Assembly (NCBI RefSeq): GCF_900113485.1
Contig: NZ_FOPM01000016.1
Location: 44,720-108,719 of the forward strand
DNA length: 64,000 nt
From: Methylobacterium gossipiicola
GTDB lineage: Bacteria > Pseudomonadota > Alphaproteobacteria > Rhizobiales > Beijerinckiaceae
Direction of reading: 5' to 3'
The position numbers and the translations under genes are program-made. Each line of letters opens with the position of its first letter. Positions within the stretch are counted from its first letter, which is position 1. This document shows, piece by piece, positions 54,625 through 64,000 of the stretch. Under the pieces are notes generated by a model. The model was given only the letters and a program-made list of their open reading frames with translations. It was not told the DNA's origin and did no database searches.

Positions 54625-57356
54625 GCCGCCGGCTCCGCGAGGGCGTGTCCCGCCGGAGGGACGGGCAGGAGGATGGTGAAGACCGCCCCGAGACGGTCGG
54701 GGCGGTTGCCGGCCGTGAGCGTCCCGCCCATCGCCTCGACGAAGCCGCGCGCGATGGCGAGGCCGAGCCCGGTCCCGGCCCGGACGCTATCGGATTTGCG
54801 CACCCGATAGAACTTGTCGAACACCCGCTCCACGTCGGCCTCGGGCAGCCCGTCGCCCTCGTCGAGGATCTGGAGCCGCACCCGTCCGGGCTCGACCCGC
54901 CCCCGCACCGTCACCGTCGAGCCCTCGGGGGCGTACTTGGCGGCGTTGTCCAGCAGGTTGACCAGCACCTGCTCGAACAGAACCGGGTCGAGGCGCAGGG
55001 CCGGCAACCCGGCCGGCAGGTCGAGGGCGACGGCATGGCCGGCGAGGATCGGCCCCAGCCGACGCAGGGCCGTATCGACGGTTTCCCCGACGTCCTGAAG
55101 GGTGAGGCTGGCCGCCACCGCCCCGGCCTCCAACCGCGTCATGTCGAGGAGATTGACGATGAAGCGGTTGAGCCTCTCCGATTCCGAGACGATCGTGTCC
55201 AGGAGGTCCGTCTTGGACTCCCGCGCCAGCGCGTCGTCGAGGTCGCGCAGGGTGGTGGCCGCCCCCAGGATCGCCGAGAGGGGCGTGCGCAGGTCGTGGG
55301 AGATCGACGTGAGCAGGGCCTGGCGCAGGCGGTCGGTCTCGGCGGCGCGCTCGGCCCGGTCGAGATCCTCCACCAGGCGGACCCGCTCGATGGCGAGGGC
55401 CGCCATGTCGGCGAGGGCATCGAACAGGCGTCGGTTCTCCGGCGACAGGATCGGCCCCGTCCCGTCGGCATCGAGGCCGATCACCCCGATGATGCCGCGG
55501 CCGGTGCGCATGGGCAGGAACAGGCGCTTGGCGCCCGGCAGGGTGTCGGCGCCGCGCCCGGCGGGGCGCTCGTTGTCGAAGGCCCACTTGGCCGCGCCGA
55601 GGTCGGCCGCGTCGAGGGTGTCCTCGGGCGGGAAGCCGGCCCGGACCGAGACCGTCCCGTTCTCCGGCAGGAGGAGGACGACCCGGACCCTCAGCATCGC
55701 GGCGATCTGGGCCGATGTCGCCCACAGCACGTCGTCGAGGGTGCCGCAGCCGGCGAGCTTGCGGCTGAAGCCGTAGAGGCGTTCGGTGGCCCGGGCGCGC
55801 CCCTGCGAGACCATGGCCTCCCGGCGCGAGCGGGAGGCGAGGTTCGAGACCACCACGGCCACCACCGTGAACAGCAGGAACGCCGCGATGTTGGTCGGGT
55901 CCGCGATGGTCAGGGTGTAGACCGGGGGCAGGAAGAAGAAGTTGTAGGCGAGCGAGGCCGCGACCACGGCCAGGAGCGAGGGACCGAGGCCGAGGCGGAC
56001 CGCCACGGCGACGATGGCGGTCAGCAGGATGAGGTCGGCGTTCTCGACGCCGAGATAGGGTTCCACCAGCAGCGCCACCCCGAGCGCCGCCGCCGTGCCG
56101 AGAAGCCCGACGGAATACGGCAGGATCTCGACGGGCCGCGCGTCGACGGCCGTGGCCACCGTCTTCGCCGGGACCGGATCGGCCTTGGCGGCCTCGCCCG
56201 CGATGACGTGCACGCTGATGTTGCCCGACCGGCGGATGATGTCGTGCACCACCGAGCCGTTGAGCAATTCGAACAGGGCCGAGCGCTCGGCCTTGCCGAG
56301 GATGATGTGGTTGACGTTGGTGGAGCGGGCATAGGCGAGGATGTCGTCGGCGACGCGGCGGCCGCCCGGCAGGGTCACGGCATCACCCCCGAGGCGGTCG
56401 GCCAGACGCAGGGTGTCGGCGATGCGGTCGCGGGCGGCCTCGTCGAGGGAGAGGCCGCGGGGACCCTCCACGGTGACGGCGGTCCAGGGCGCGTGCAACC
56501 GGTCGGCGAGGCGTTTGGCGTGGCGGACGAGGCCGGCCGAGCGCGGGTCCTCGCTGATGCAGACGAGCACCCGTTCCCCGGCGCCCCACGGTCCCGCGAT
56601 GGCGTTGGCCCGCATGTGACTGAGGAGTTCGTCGTCGACCCGGTCGGCGGTCCGGCGAAGGGCCAGCTCCCGGAGCGCCGTGAGATTGCCCCGCGAAAAG
56701 TAGTGCTTCAGGGCGCGCGCGGCGTTGCCCTTCACGTAGACCTTGCCGTCGCGAAGGCGCTGGATCAGGTCGTCGGGGTTGAGGTCGACCACCTCGATGT
56801 CGTCGGCCCGGTCGAGGATGCCGTCCGGCACGGTCTCGCGGACCCGGATGCGGGTGATCTGGGCGACGACGTCGTTGAGGCTCTCGACGTGCTGGATGTT
56901 GAGGGTGGTGTAGACGTCGATGCCGGCGTCGAGGAGTTCCTCCACGTCCTGATAGCGCTTGGGATGGCGCGATCCGGGGGCGTTGGTGTGGGCGAGTTCA
57001 TCCACGAGGGCGAGGGCCGGTTGGCGCGCCAGGAGCGCGTCGAGGTCCATCTCCTCCAGCACCGTGCCGTGATACGCGACGGCACGGCGCGCGACCACCG
57101 TGAAGCCCTCCACCAGGGCCTCGGTCTCCGCCCGACCGTGGGTCTCGACCACCCCGACGACCACGTCCACCCCGGCCTTGAGCCGGGCGTGGCCGACGGT
57201 GAGCATCTCGTAGGTCTTGCCGACCCCCGGAGCCGCCCCGAGGAAGATCTTGAGGTGTCCCCGGCGACCCTCTTCCCGCCGGGCGACCGCCAGCAGGGCA
57301 TCGGGCGAGGGTCGGTCGGGATCATGGCGGGGGATCGACGGGGGCAAGGGGGTCAT
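54621..57356 (-). CDS. kdpD: Osmosensitive K+ sensor histidine kinase KdpD
   Basis: The 911-residue kinase senses potassium limitation and turgor. The order is an N-terminal KdpD domain with Walker A LGAAPGVGKTYEML, a universal-stress-like domain (ILGKAERSALFELL), four membrane helices (about residues 405-500), a GAF-like domain, the HisKA H-box ISHDLRTPLSAILG, and the ATPase region with NLLDNAAKYAPEGS, GTGLGLAIARG. It phosphorylates KdpE. It lies 92 bases after kdpC and overlaps kdpE. Confidence 0.96.
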   Translation of the reverse strand: MTPLPPSIPRHDPDRPSPDALLAVARREEGRRGHLKIFLGAAPGVGKTYEMLTVGHARLKAGVDVVVGVVETHGRAETEALVEGFTVVARRAVAYHGTVLEEMDLDALLARQPALALVDELAHTNAPGSRHPKRYQDVEELLDAGIDVYTTLNIQHVESLNDVVAQITRIRVRETVPDGILDRADDIEVVDLNPDDLIQRLRDGKVYVKGNAARALKHYFSRGNLTALRELALRRTADRVDDELLSHMRANAIAGPWGAGERVLVCISEDPRSAGLVRHAKRLADRLHAPWTAVTVEGPRGLSLDEAARDRIADTLRLADRLGGDAVTLPGGRRVADDILAYARSTNVNHIILGKAERSALFELLNGSVVHDIIRRSGNISVHVIAGEAAKADPVPAKTVATAVDARPVEILPYSVGLLGTAAALGVALLVEPYLGVENADLILLTAIVAVAVRLGLGPSLLAVVAASLAYNFFFLPPVYTLTIADPTNIAAFLLFTVVAVVVSNLASRSRREAMVSQGRARATERLYGFSRKLAGCGTLDDVLWATSAQIAAMLRVRVVLLLPENGTVSVRAGFPPEDTLDAADLGAAKWAFDNERPAGRGADTLPGAKRLFLPMRTGRGIIGVIGLDADGTGPILSPENRRLFDALADMAALAIERVRLVEDLDRAERAAETDRLRQALLTSISHDLRTPLSAILGAATTLRDLDDALARESKTDLLDTIVSESERLNRFIVNLLDMTRLEAGAVAASLTLQDVGETVDTALRRLGPILAGHAVALDLPAGLPALRLDPVLFEQVLVNLLDNAAKYAPEGSTVTVRGRVEPGRVRLQILDEGDGLPEADVERVFDKFYRVRKSDSVRAGTGLGLAIARGFVEAMGGTLTAGNRPDRLGAVFTILLPVPPAGHALAEPAA

Positions 57357-57448
57357 CCGAGGCGGTGCGGGTGGCTCTCACGATACGCCCGGCACGCCGT
57401 CGGTCTCGCATCGAGGACCGTCGGGAGCCGGCCGGTCCGCGGGACCGT

Positions 57449-58054
57449 TCAAGTCCCGGCCTGTTCGTCCAGGGCGAGGTTCAGGGCGAGCACGTTGACG
57501 CGCGGCTCGCCGAGGATGCCGAGGACGCGGCCCTGAACCCGGGCCTCCACCAGGGCGCGGACCCGATCCTCCGACAGGCCGCGCGTTTTGGCGATCCGGG
57601 GCACTTGGAACAGGGCGGCCTCCGGCGAGATGTCGGGATCGAGGCCCGAGCCGCTCGTCGTCACGAGGTCGACGGGCACGGGCTGGCCGGGGTTCTCGGC
57701 CCGACGCGCCGCGACGTCCGCCTTGACCCGCTCGGCGAGCGCGGCGCTCGTCGGCCCGAGGTTGGAGCCCGACGAGTTCGCGGCGTTGTAGGGGGCCGGA
57801 ACGGTCTTGGTGGCGTCGGCCGGATCGGCGGCGCTGGTGGCGGACGGGCGGCCCTGGAAGTAGCGGTCGCTGGTGAAGGATTGTCCGATGAGGCCGGAGC
57901 CGACGACCTTGCCGCCGCGCTCGATCAGGCTGCCGGCGGCCTGGGTCGGGAAGACGGCCCCGGCGAGGCCGGTCATGGCGAGGGGGTAGGCGAGGCCCGT
58001 GATCGCCGTCAGGGCGGTCAGCAGAACGAGGGCGGGGCGAAGCTGGTTCAGCAT
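57449..58054 (-). CDS. kdpC: K+-transporting ATPase subunit KdpC
   Basis: This 201-residue small subunit has an N-terminal membrane helix ([21 protein letters not shown]) and a periplasmic domain with [20 protein letters not shown], and [19 protein letters not shown] near the end. It acts as the catalytic chaperone that raises ATP affinity in the KdpFABC complex. It lies 33 bases after kdpB and precedes kdpD. The length matches the family. Confidence 0.96.
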   Translation of the reverse strand: MLNQLRPALVLLTALTAITGLAYPLAMTGLAGAVFPTQAAGSLIERGGKVVGSGLIGQSFTSDRYFQGRPSATSAADPADATKTVPAPYNAANSSGSNLGPTSAALAERVKADVAARRAENPGQPVPVDLVTTSGSGLDPDISPEAALFQVPRIAKTRGLSEDRVRALVEARVQGRVLGILGEPRVNVLALNLALDEQAGT

Positions 58055-58087
58055 GGATGTCGACCTGATGGACGGTTTCGTGGCGGA

Positions 58088-60181
<2,094 letters not shown>

Positions 60182-60241
60182 TGCGGGTGTCCGATCGGAA
60201 ACGTCTTCGGGGCGGCGCGATCCCGCGCCGCGGGGCGGTGT

Positions 60242-60457
60242 TCAGGGTGCCAGGGCGCGGCCGAGCAGGGCGGTCCCGGCCAGGAGACCGAGGGCGCCGA
60301 GCAGGGTCAGGCCGAGCAGGGCGAGGATCACGTCGGAGAGCCGCACGTCCTGCCCGTCGCGCCCGGTCCGGCTCCAGGGCTCGGACCGGGGGCGGTGGCG
60401 GGCCAGGGCGCGACGCATGGCCAGGTGTTGGCGTGGCGGCATCAGGGCGCGCGGCAT
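60242..60457 (-). CDS. Small membrane protein between kdpA and kdpB
   Basis: A 71-residue frame starting 1 base after the kdpA stop codon. A basic N-terminus (MPRALMPPRQHLAMRRALARH) leads to one strong membrane helix near the C-terminus (VILALLGLTLLGALGLLAGTALLG). E. coli has no gene here. Its position inside the kdp operon suggests a helper of KdpA/KdpB, but the function is unknown. Internal ATGs could give a shorter product. Confidence 0.6.
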   Translation of the reverse strand: MPRALMPPRQHLAMRRALARHRPRSEPWSRTGRDGQDVRLSDVILALLGLTLLGALGLLAGTALLGRALAP

Positions 60458-60458
60458 C

Positions 60459-62174
60459 CTAGCCTCCCACCGCGAAGGTCTGGCCGAGGCCGCCGGCGAG
60501 GTGCTCGACGATGGGACCGAGGGCGAGCGCCGGGAAGAAGGTCAGGCCGCCGACGATGAGGATCACGCCCACCAGCAGGCCGACGAACAGGCCGCCATGG
60601 GTCGGGAACGTCCCCACCGAGGCCGGAACCGTCTTCTTGGCCGCGAGCGAGCCCGCGATGGCGAGCGCCGGGACAATGACGAAGAACCGCCCGAACAACA
60701 TGCCGAGGCCCAGCGTCGTGTTGTAGAAGGCGGTGTTGGCCGTGAGCCCGCCGAAGGCCGAGCCGTTGTTCGCCGCCGCCGAGGTGAAGGCGTAGAGGAT
60801 CTCGGAGAACCCGTGCGGGCCGGCATTGGCCGGCCCCGCGAGGCCCGCCGCCACCACCGTCGCCAGCGCGGTGAAGCCCAGCATCATCAGGGGCAGGCAC
60901 AGGATGGCGAGCATCGCCATCTTGACCTCGCGACCCTCGATCTTCTTGCCGAGATATTCCGGCGTGCGCCCGACCATGAGGCCGGCGACGAAGATCGTCA
61001 CGATGACGAAGACGAGGATGCCGTAGAGGCCCGCGCCCACGCCGCCGACGATGATCTCGCCGAGCTGCATGTTGATCATCGGGATCATGCCGCCCAGCGC
61101 CGTGAACGAGTCGTGCATGGCGTTGACGGCCCCGCACGAGGCCGCCGTGGTGATGGCGGCGAACAGGGCGGAGCCGAGGATTCCGAAGCGGACCTCCTTG
61201 CCCTCCATGTTGCCGCCGGCGAGCCCGAGGGAATTGAGGACCGGGCTGCCCGCGCTCTCGGCCCAGTAGACCACGGCGGTGCCGGCCAGGAACAGCACGC
61301 TCATGGCGGCGAGGATGGCCCAGCCCTGGCGCTCGTCGCCGACCATCCGGCCGAACACGTTGGTCATCGCCGCGCCGAGGGCGAAGATCGTGACCATCTG
61401 GACGAAGTTCGACAGGGCGGTCGGGTTCTCGAAGGGATGGGCCGCGTTGGCGTTGAAGAAGCCGCCGCCATTGGTGCCGAGCATCTTGATCGCCACCTGG
61501 CTCGCCACCGGGCCGACCGCGATGGTCTGCCTGGCGCCCTCCAGGGTCGTCGCCTCGACGGCGCCGCCGAGCGTCTGCGGGATGCCCTGCCAGACGTAGA
61601 ACAGGGTCAGCGCCATGCAGAGGGGCAGCAGCACGTAGAGGGTCGTGCGGGTGAGATCGACCCAGAACGAACCCACGGTCTTGGCCGAGGCCCGGGAGAA
61701 GCCCCGCACCAGGGCGACGGCGAGGGCGATGCCGGTGGCGGCGGACAGGAAGTTCTGGTGGGTCAGACCCAGCATCTGCGTGAGATACGACAGCGTCGTC
61801 TCGCCGCCGTAGGATTGCCAGTTCGTGTTGGTGACGAAGCTCGTCGCCGTGTTGAAGGCGAGGTCCGGTGCCACGGCGGACTGGCCGTCCGGGTTGAACG
61901 GCAGCACCGCCTGGACGCGCAGCAGCGCGTACAGGGCGAGGAAGCCAAGTCCGTGGAAGGCGAGCATCGCCAGGGCGTAGGAGAGCCAGTGCTGCTCCTG
62001 GGCGGCGTCGATGCCGGCGACGCGATAGAGCCCGCGCTCGACGGGGCCGAGGACGGGCGACAGCAGGGTTCGCTCACCCGTGAAGACCCGGGTCATGTAG
62101 CCGCCGAGGGGACGGGCGAGCGCGAGGACGATCGCGCAGAACAGCGCGATCTGGATCCAGCCGTTGATGGTCAT
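60459..62174 (-). CDS. kdpA: K+-transporting ATPase subunit KdpA
   Basis: This 571-residue channel-like subunit has the four pore regions. Selectivity-filter loops are visible in [45 protein letters not shown] and [13 protein letters not shown]. It binds and passes K+ to KdpB. It begins 13 bases after kdpF. All four loops appear intact. Confidence 0.97.
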   Translation of the reverse strand: MTINGWIQIALFCAIVLALARPLGGYMTRVFTGERTLLSPVLGPVERGLYRVAGIDAAQEQHWLSYALAMLAFHGLGFLALYALLRVQAVLPFNPDGQSAVAPDLAFNTATSFVTNTNWQSYGGETTLSYLTQMLGLTHQNFLSAATGIALAVALVRGFSRASAKTVGSFWVDLTRTTLYVLLPLCMALTLFYVWQGIPQTLGGAVEATTLEGARQTIAVGPVASQVAIKMLGTNGGGFFNANAAHPFENPTALSNFVQMVTIFALGAAMTNVFGRMVGDERQGWAILAAMSVLFLAGTAVVYWAESAGSPVLNSLGLAGGNMEGKEVRFGILGSALFAAITTAASCGAVNAMHDSFTALGGMIPMINMQLGEIIVGGVGAGLYGILVFVIVTIFVAGLMVGRTPEYLGKKIEGREVKMAMLAILCLPLMMLGFTALATVVAAGLAGPANAGPHGFSEILYAFTSAAANNGSAFGGLTANTAFYNTTLGLGMLFGRFFVIVPALAIAGSLAAKKTVPASVGTFPTHGGLFVGLLVGVILIVGGLTFFPALALGPIVEHLAGGLGQTFAVGG

Positions 62175-62187
62175 GGGAGGCGTTCCT

Positions 62188-62277
62188 TCAGAACCGCTCG
62201 GGGCGGACGAGGGCGTAGGTGAGGTATCCGAGCAGCCCCAGGGTCACGAGGGCGCCGAGCGTCAGGTCGAGGATCAT
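62188..62277 (-). CDS. kdpF: KdpF, small stabilising subunit of the Kdp complex
   Basis: The 29-residue single-helix peptide ([20 protein letters not shown] and YALVRPERF) matches the KdpF pattern, with its conserved Tyr-x-Leu-hydrophobic and final RPERF. It sits immediately before kdpA, as in E. coli. It stabilises KdpFABC. It is too short for ordinary gene calling. Confidence 0.92.
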   Translation of the reverse strand: MILDLTLGALVTLGLLGYLTYALVRPERF

Positions 62278-62284
62278 GGCGGCC

Positions 62285-62368
62285 TCAGAGGCGTTCGCAG
62301 AGGGCGGCGTAGCCGGCCGCGAGGGCGAAGAACGCGAGCCCGGTCGCGAGGAAGACGAGGTCGAGCAT
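62285..62368 (-). CDS. 27-residue membrane peptide upstream of kdpF
   Basis: The frame encodes MLDLVFLATGLAFFALAAGY followed by AALCERL, a single hydrophobic helix with an acidic N-terminus and basic end. It lies 7 bases before kdpF. Similar short peptides starting M-x-D-x-x-F with an ending C-E/D-R-L occur upstream of kdpF in other bacteria as I recall. Its role is unknown. It would be the first gene of the operon. Confidence 0.7.
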   Translation of the reverse strand: MLDLVFLATGLAFFALAAGYAALCERL

Positions 62369-62618
62369 GATGGGTCCGTCTCGGTGGGGGCGACCGGACA
62401 CGGGCGATCCGCGACCGGCCGGGGCCGTCCGCGACTGTGGAGCGGAACCGCGTTAGGACTCGAGACGGAATGGCGGGCGATCTTATAAGGATCGCATGAG
62501 GATTCGCGGGTTCGCCCGGCCTTCTGGGGCAGCCGTCCTACGGGGGAGGGCGGCCCAGGGGACGCGGGAGGCTCCCCCGCTCGACGCGCGGTGGACGGAG
62601 TGTGACCCGACCGGCCAC
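62369..62618. other. Upstream region of the kdp operon
   Basis: About 250 bases with no gene. It should carry the KdpE-dependent promoter, but no site with a clear KdpE consensus could be assigned by eye. Confidence 0.5.
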
Positions 62619-62650
62619 GAAAAAGGGCCGGCCCCTCGCGGAGCCGGCCC
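62619..62650 (-). terminator. Rho-independent terminator of the DUF2076 gene
   Basis: An 8-base GC stem (62625-62632 with 62643-62650) is followed, in the minus direction, by TTTTTCGT (62624-62617). It lies about 50 bases after the stop codon. Confidence 0.85.
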
Positions 62651-62701
62651 TCAATTCAACGGTCTCGATCGTCGGTCGCCCCGGGGCGGCCGATCGGACG
62701 C

Positions 62702-63436
62702 TTACACCCAGTCGTCGTCGCCGCCGCCGCCGAGGTCGCCGCCGAAATCACCGCCCGGATCGTTGTCGAACGAGGCGCTCTGGAAATCGTTGCCGCCGCC
62801 GAGGGCCGCGCCGAGATCCTGGTTGTTGGTGTCGGACCCGAAGAAGTTGTTCTCGGTGATGTTGCCACCGCCGCCGAGGCCCGCCGCGGCGGCGCTGCCG
62901 AGGGAGGAGTGACCGCCCGCGAAGGCGTTCGAGAGGGCGCTGCCGAGGAGCATGCCGCCGGCCGCACCCGCCGCCATCGGCAGCGCCGTCGCCATGAAGC
63001 CGCCACCGCGCGCGGGCGCCGCCTGCTGGCCGCCCCACGGACCGCCCTGGGGCGGACCGCCGTAACCGCCCTGCGGACCGTAGCCGGGCTGCTGGCCGTA
63101 ACCGGGCTGGGGCTGGCCCTGGTTGCCCCAGGGCTGGCCGGCCGGGCGCGGCGGCTCCTGCCGCTGCGAGCCGCCGCCGAAGATGCTCGATAGGAAGCCG
63201 CCGCCGCCCTGGGGCTGCTGCTGGGCGGCCTGCTTGGCCTGTTCGAGCTGCTGGTTCAGGCTCTTGATCGCCTCTTCCTGCACGTAGATGAGCTGCGCCA
63301 TCGCGTAGGGCGCATAGGGCTGGTTGCGCAGCTTCTCGGCGATGAAGCGTTCGGCCTCCAGATCGCGGGGCTGGTTCGCGGCCTGCTCGAGACGCTGGAA
63401 AATACCGCCGATGACGTCGCGTTCTTCGCTGTTCAT
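62702..63436 (-). CDS. DUF2076 domain protein
   Basis: This 244-residue protein of unknown function has an N-terminal helical domain (MNSEERDVIGGIFQRLEQAA, QPRDLEAERFIAEKL, APYAMAQLIYVQEEAI) typical of DUF2076. A Gln/Gly/Pro-rich middle follows (QPQPGYGQQPGYGPQGGYG), then an Ala/Gly segment (AAGAAGGMLLGSALSNAF) and an acidic Asp/Gly tail. The start 63436 has AGGAGG upstream; an open frame reaches 63457. It is preceded by a stretch with no other genes. Confidence 0.9.
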   Translation of the reverse strand: MNSEERDVIGGIFQRLEQAANQPRDLEAERFIAEKLRNQPYAPYAMAQLIYVQEEAIKSLNQQLEQAKQAAQQQPQGGGGFLSSIFGGGSQRQEPPRPAGQPWGNQGQPQPGYGQQPGYGPQGGYGGPPQGGPWGGQQAAPARGGGFMATALPMAAGAAGGMLLGSALSNAFAGGHSSLGSAAAAGLGGGGNITENNFFGSDTNNQDLGAALGGGNDFQSASFDNDPGGDFGGDLGGGGDDDWV

Positions 63437-63576
63437 GGAGTTGTCCTCCTGGGCCAAGCCGGCGGCATCCGCACCGCACGCGCGGAGCTTGAGATGGGGG
63501 CCGCTCGGGCTTTTGTCAGGGGTTCAACGCAAACTCTGCCGTTCGGGATGCATCCTTTCGTACGTCCGCGCGCGGA

Positions 63577-63608
63577 AACGAAAAAGCCCGGCCTTTCGGC
63601 CGGGCTTT
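63577..63608 (-). terminator. Rho-independent terminator of the porin-like gene (bidirectional stem)
   Basis: An 11-base stem (63583-63593 with 63598-63608) has loop TTTC and A/T tracts on both sides. In the minus direction it is followed by TTTTTCGTTT. It lies about 48 bases after the stop of the porin gene. Confidence 0.88.
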
Positions 63609-63655
63609 CCCGTGGATCGGGTCTGGAGCGCGTCCCGGAGGACGCGGGCCAAATC

Positions 63656-64000
63656 CTAGTAGGAGCCGAACTTGTAGTTCAGGCCGGCGCGGACGACGGC
63701 GAACTCGGTGTCGCGGATCTGACGGCCGCCGGAGACGAGGGCGACGCCGGGGCTGTTGGTGGTGATGACGGTGCCGACGTTGTTGACCGCGAAGGCGCCG
63801 TTGTTGCGGTTGCCCTGGTCGAGGTTGACGTACAGACCTTCGACCTTGAACGTCACGGCCGAGGACTTGAAGAAGTTGAAGAACGAGTCCGTCGGGAGAG
63901 CGTACTCGATGCCACCGCCGGCGGCCCAGCCGGTCTGGAAGCTGTCGCGGCTGGCGTTGGTCAGACCGAAGTCACGGCCGCCGCCGGAACCGTAGGCGAA
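63656..64000 (-). CDS. Outer-membrane beta-barrel protein, C-terminal part (5' end outside window)
   Basis: The frame runs off the right edge and the last 114 residues are visible. They show barrel strands (DSFQTGWAAGGGIEYALP, AVTFKVEGLYVNLDQG, EFAVVRAGLNYKFGSY) and the final aromatic-rich strand typical of Omp25/RopB-family porins, where a C-terminal aromatic residue (Tyr) aids BAM recognition. The visible segment has the family's Gly/Asn-rich loops. The same family opening appears in the short protein at 16945-17217. The protein inserts in the outer membrane; pore or adhesin function cannot be told. Confidence 0.88.
   Translation of the reverse strand, partial: FAYGSGGGRDFGLTNASRDSFQTGWAAGGGIEYALPTDSFFNFFKSSAVTFKVEGLYVNLDQGNRNNGAFAVNNVGTVITTNSPGVALVSGGRQIRDTEFAVVRAGLNYKFGSY

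Overview
The window is GC-rich DNA from an alphaproteobacterium, most likely a Methylobacterium or Methylorubrum relative (Hyphomicrobiales). That call rests on gene content (Tad/Cpa pilus locus, EgtB-EgtD pair, N-terminally extended ribosomal protein S9, DUF2076 protein, Omp25-like porins) and on strong GC bias at third codon positions. It is inference, since no marker gene such as 16S rRNA is present. Almost everything is chromosomal core or lineage-specific sequence.

Layout: 1-3626 holds the end of the PrkA / YeaH (DUF444) / SpoVR stress operon, followed by tRNA-Pro(GGG). 4013-8530 is a tripartite RND efflux pair. 8658-21793 is a housekeeping mixture: rhodanese, glycosyltransferase, metallo-hydrolase, GST, MsrA, RlmE-Ppx/GppA, a lone receiver protein, a double cold-shock protein, RpsD, MurI and the ergothioneine genes egtB-egtD. 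22083-24990 is clpA-clpS. 25296-29691 carries an oxalate/formate-type MFS transporter, a 3-hydroxyisobutyrate dehydrogenase-like enzyme and an MHS-type MFS transporter.

The standout region is about 29640-31760, an AT-rich island in otherwise GC-rich DNA. It encodes a complete retron: a promoter-like sequence, a msr-msd RNA gene bounded by 13-base complementary ends (29888-29900 and 30003-30015), and a 575-residue protein fusing a retron reverse transcriptase (YADD, NAxxH and VTG signatures) to a C-terminal TOPRIM nuclease-like domain. Both RNA and protein follow the pattern of E. coli retron Ec67 (Retron-Eco2), so this is a probable anti-phage system carried by a GC-rich alphaproteobacterium.

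After the island come a CoA-binding protein, a PaaI-type thioesterase, rplM-rpsI, a hybrid sensor kinase with a TerC-like membrane protein, and an OtnI/Hyi-like isomerase. 38840-48847 is a whole Tad/Cpa pilus locus (tadC, tadB, cpaF, cpaE, cpaD, cpaC, cpaB, cpaA and a 56-residue Flp pilin), with a stand-alone CpaC-N-domain protein divergently encoded. 49034-52252 is the rplY-pth-ychF cluster with a VapBC toxin-antitoxin module between pth and ychF. 53310-62368 is the potassium-uptake locus kdpFABC-kdpDE with three unusual small additions: a 27-residue peptide before kdpF, a 71-residue membrane protein between kdpA and kdpB, and an EIIA-Ntr-like PTS protein beside kdpE. The window ends with a DUF2076 protein and the C-terminal part of an outer-membrane beta-barrel.

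Several intergenic hairpins and palindromes (7286-7319, 28296-28376, 44575-44613) look like dispersed repetitive or mRNA-processing elements. No CRISPR array, insertion sequence, integrase or prophage was recognised.
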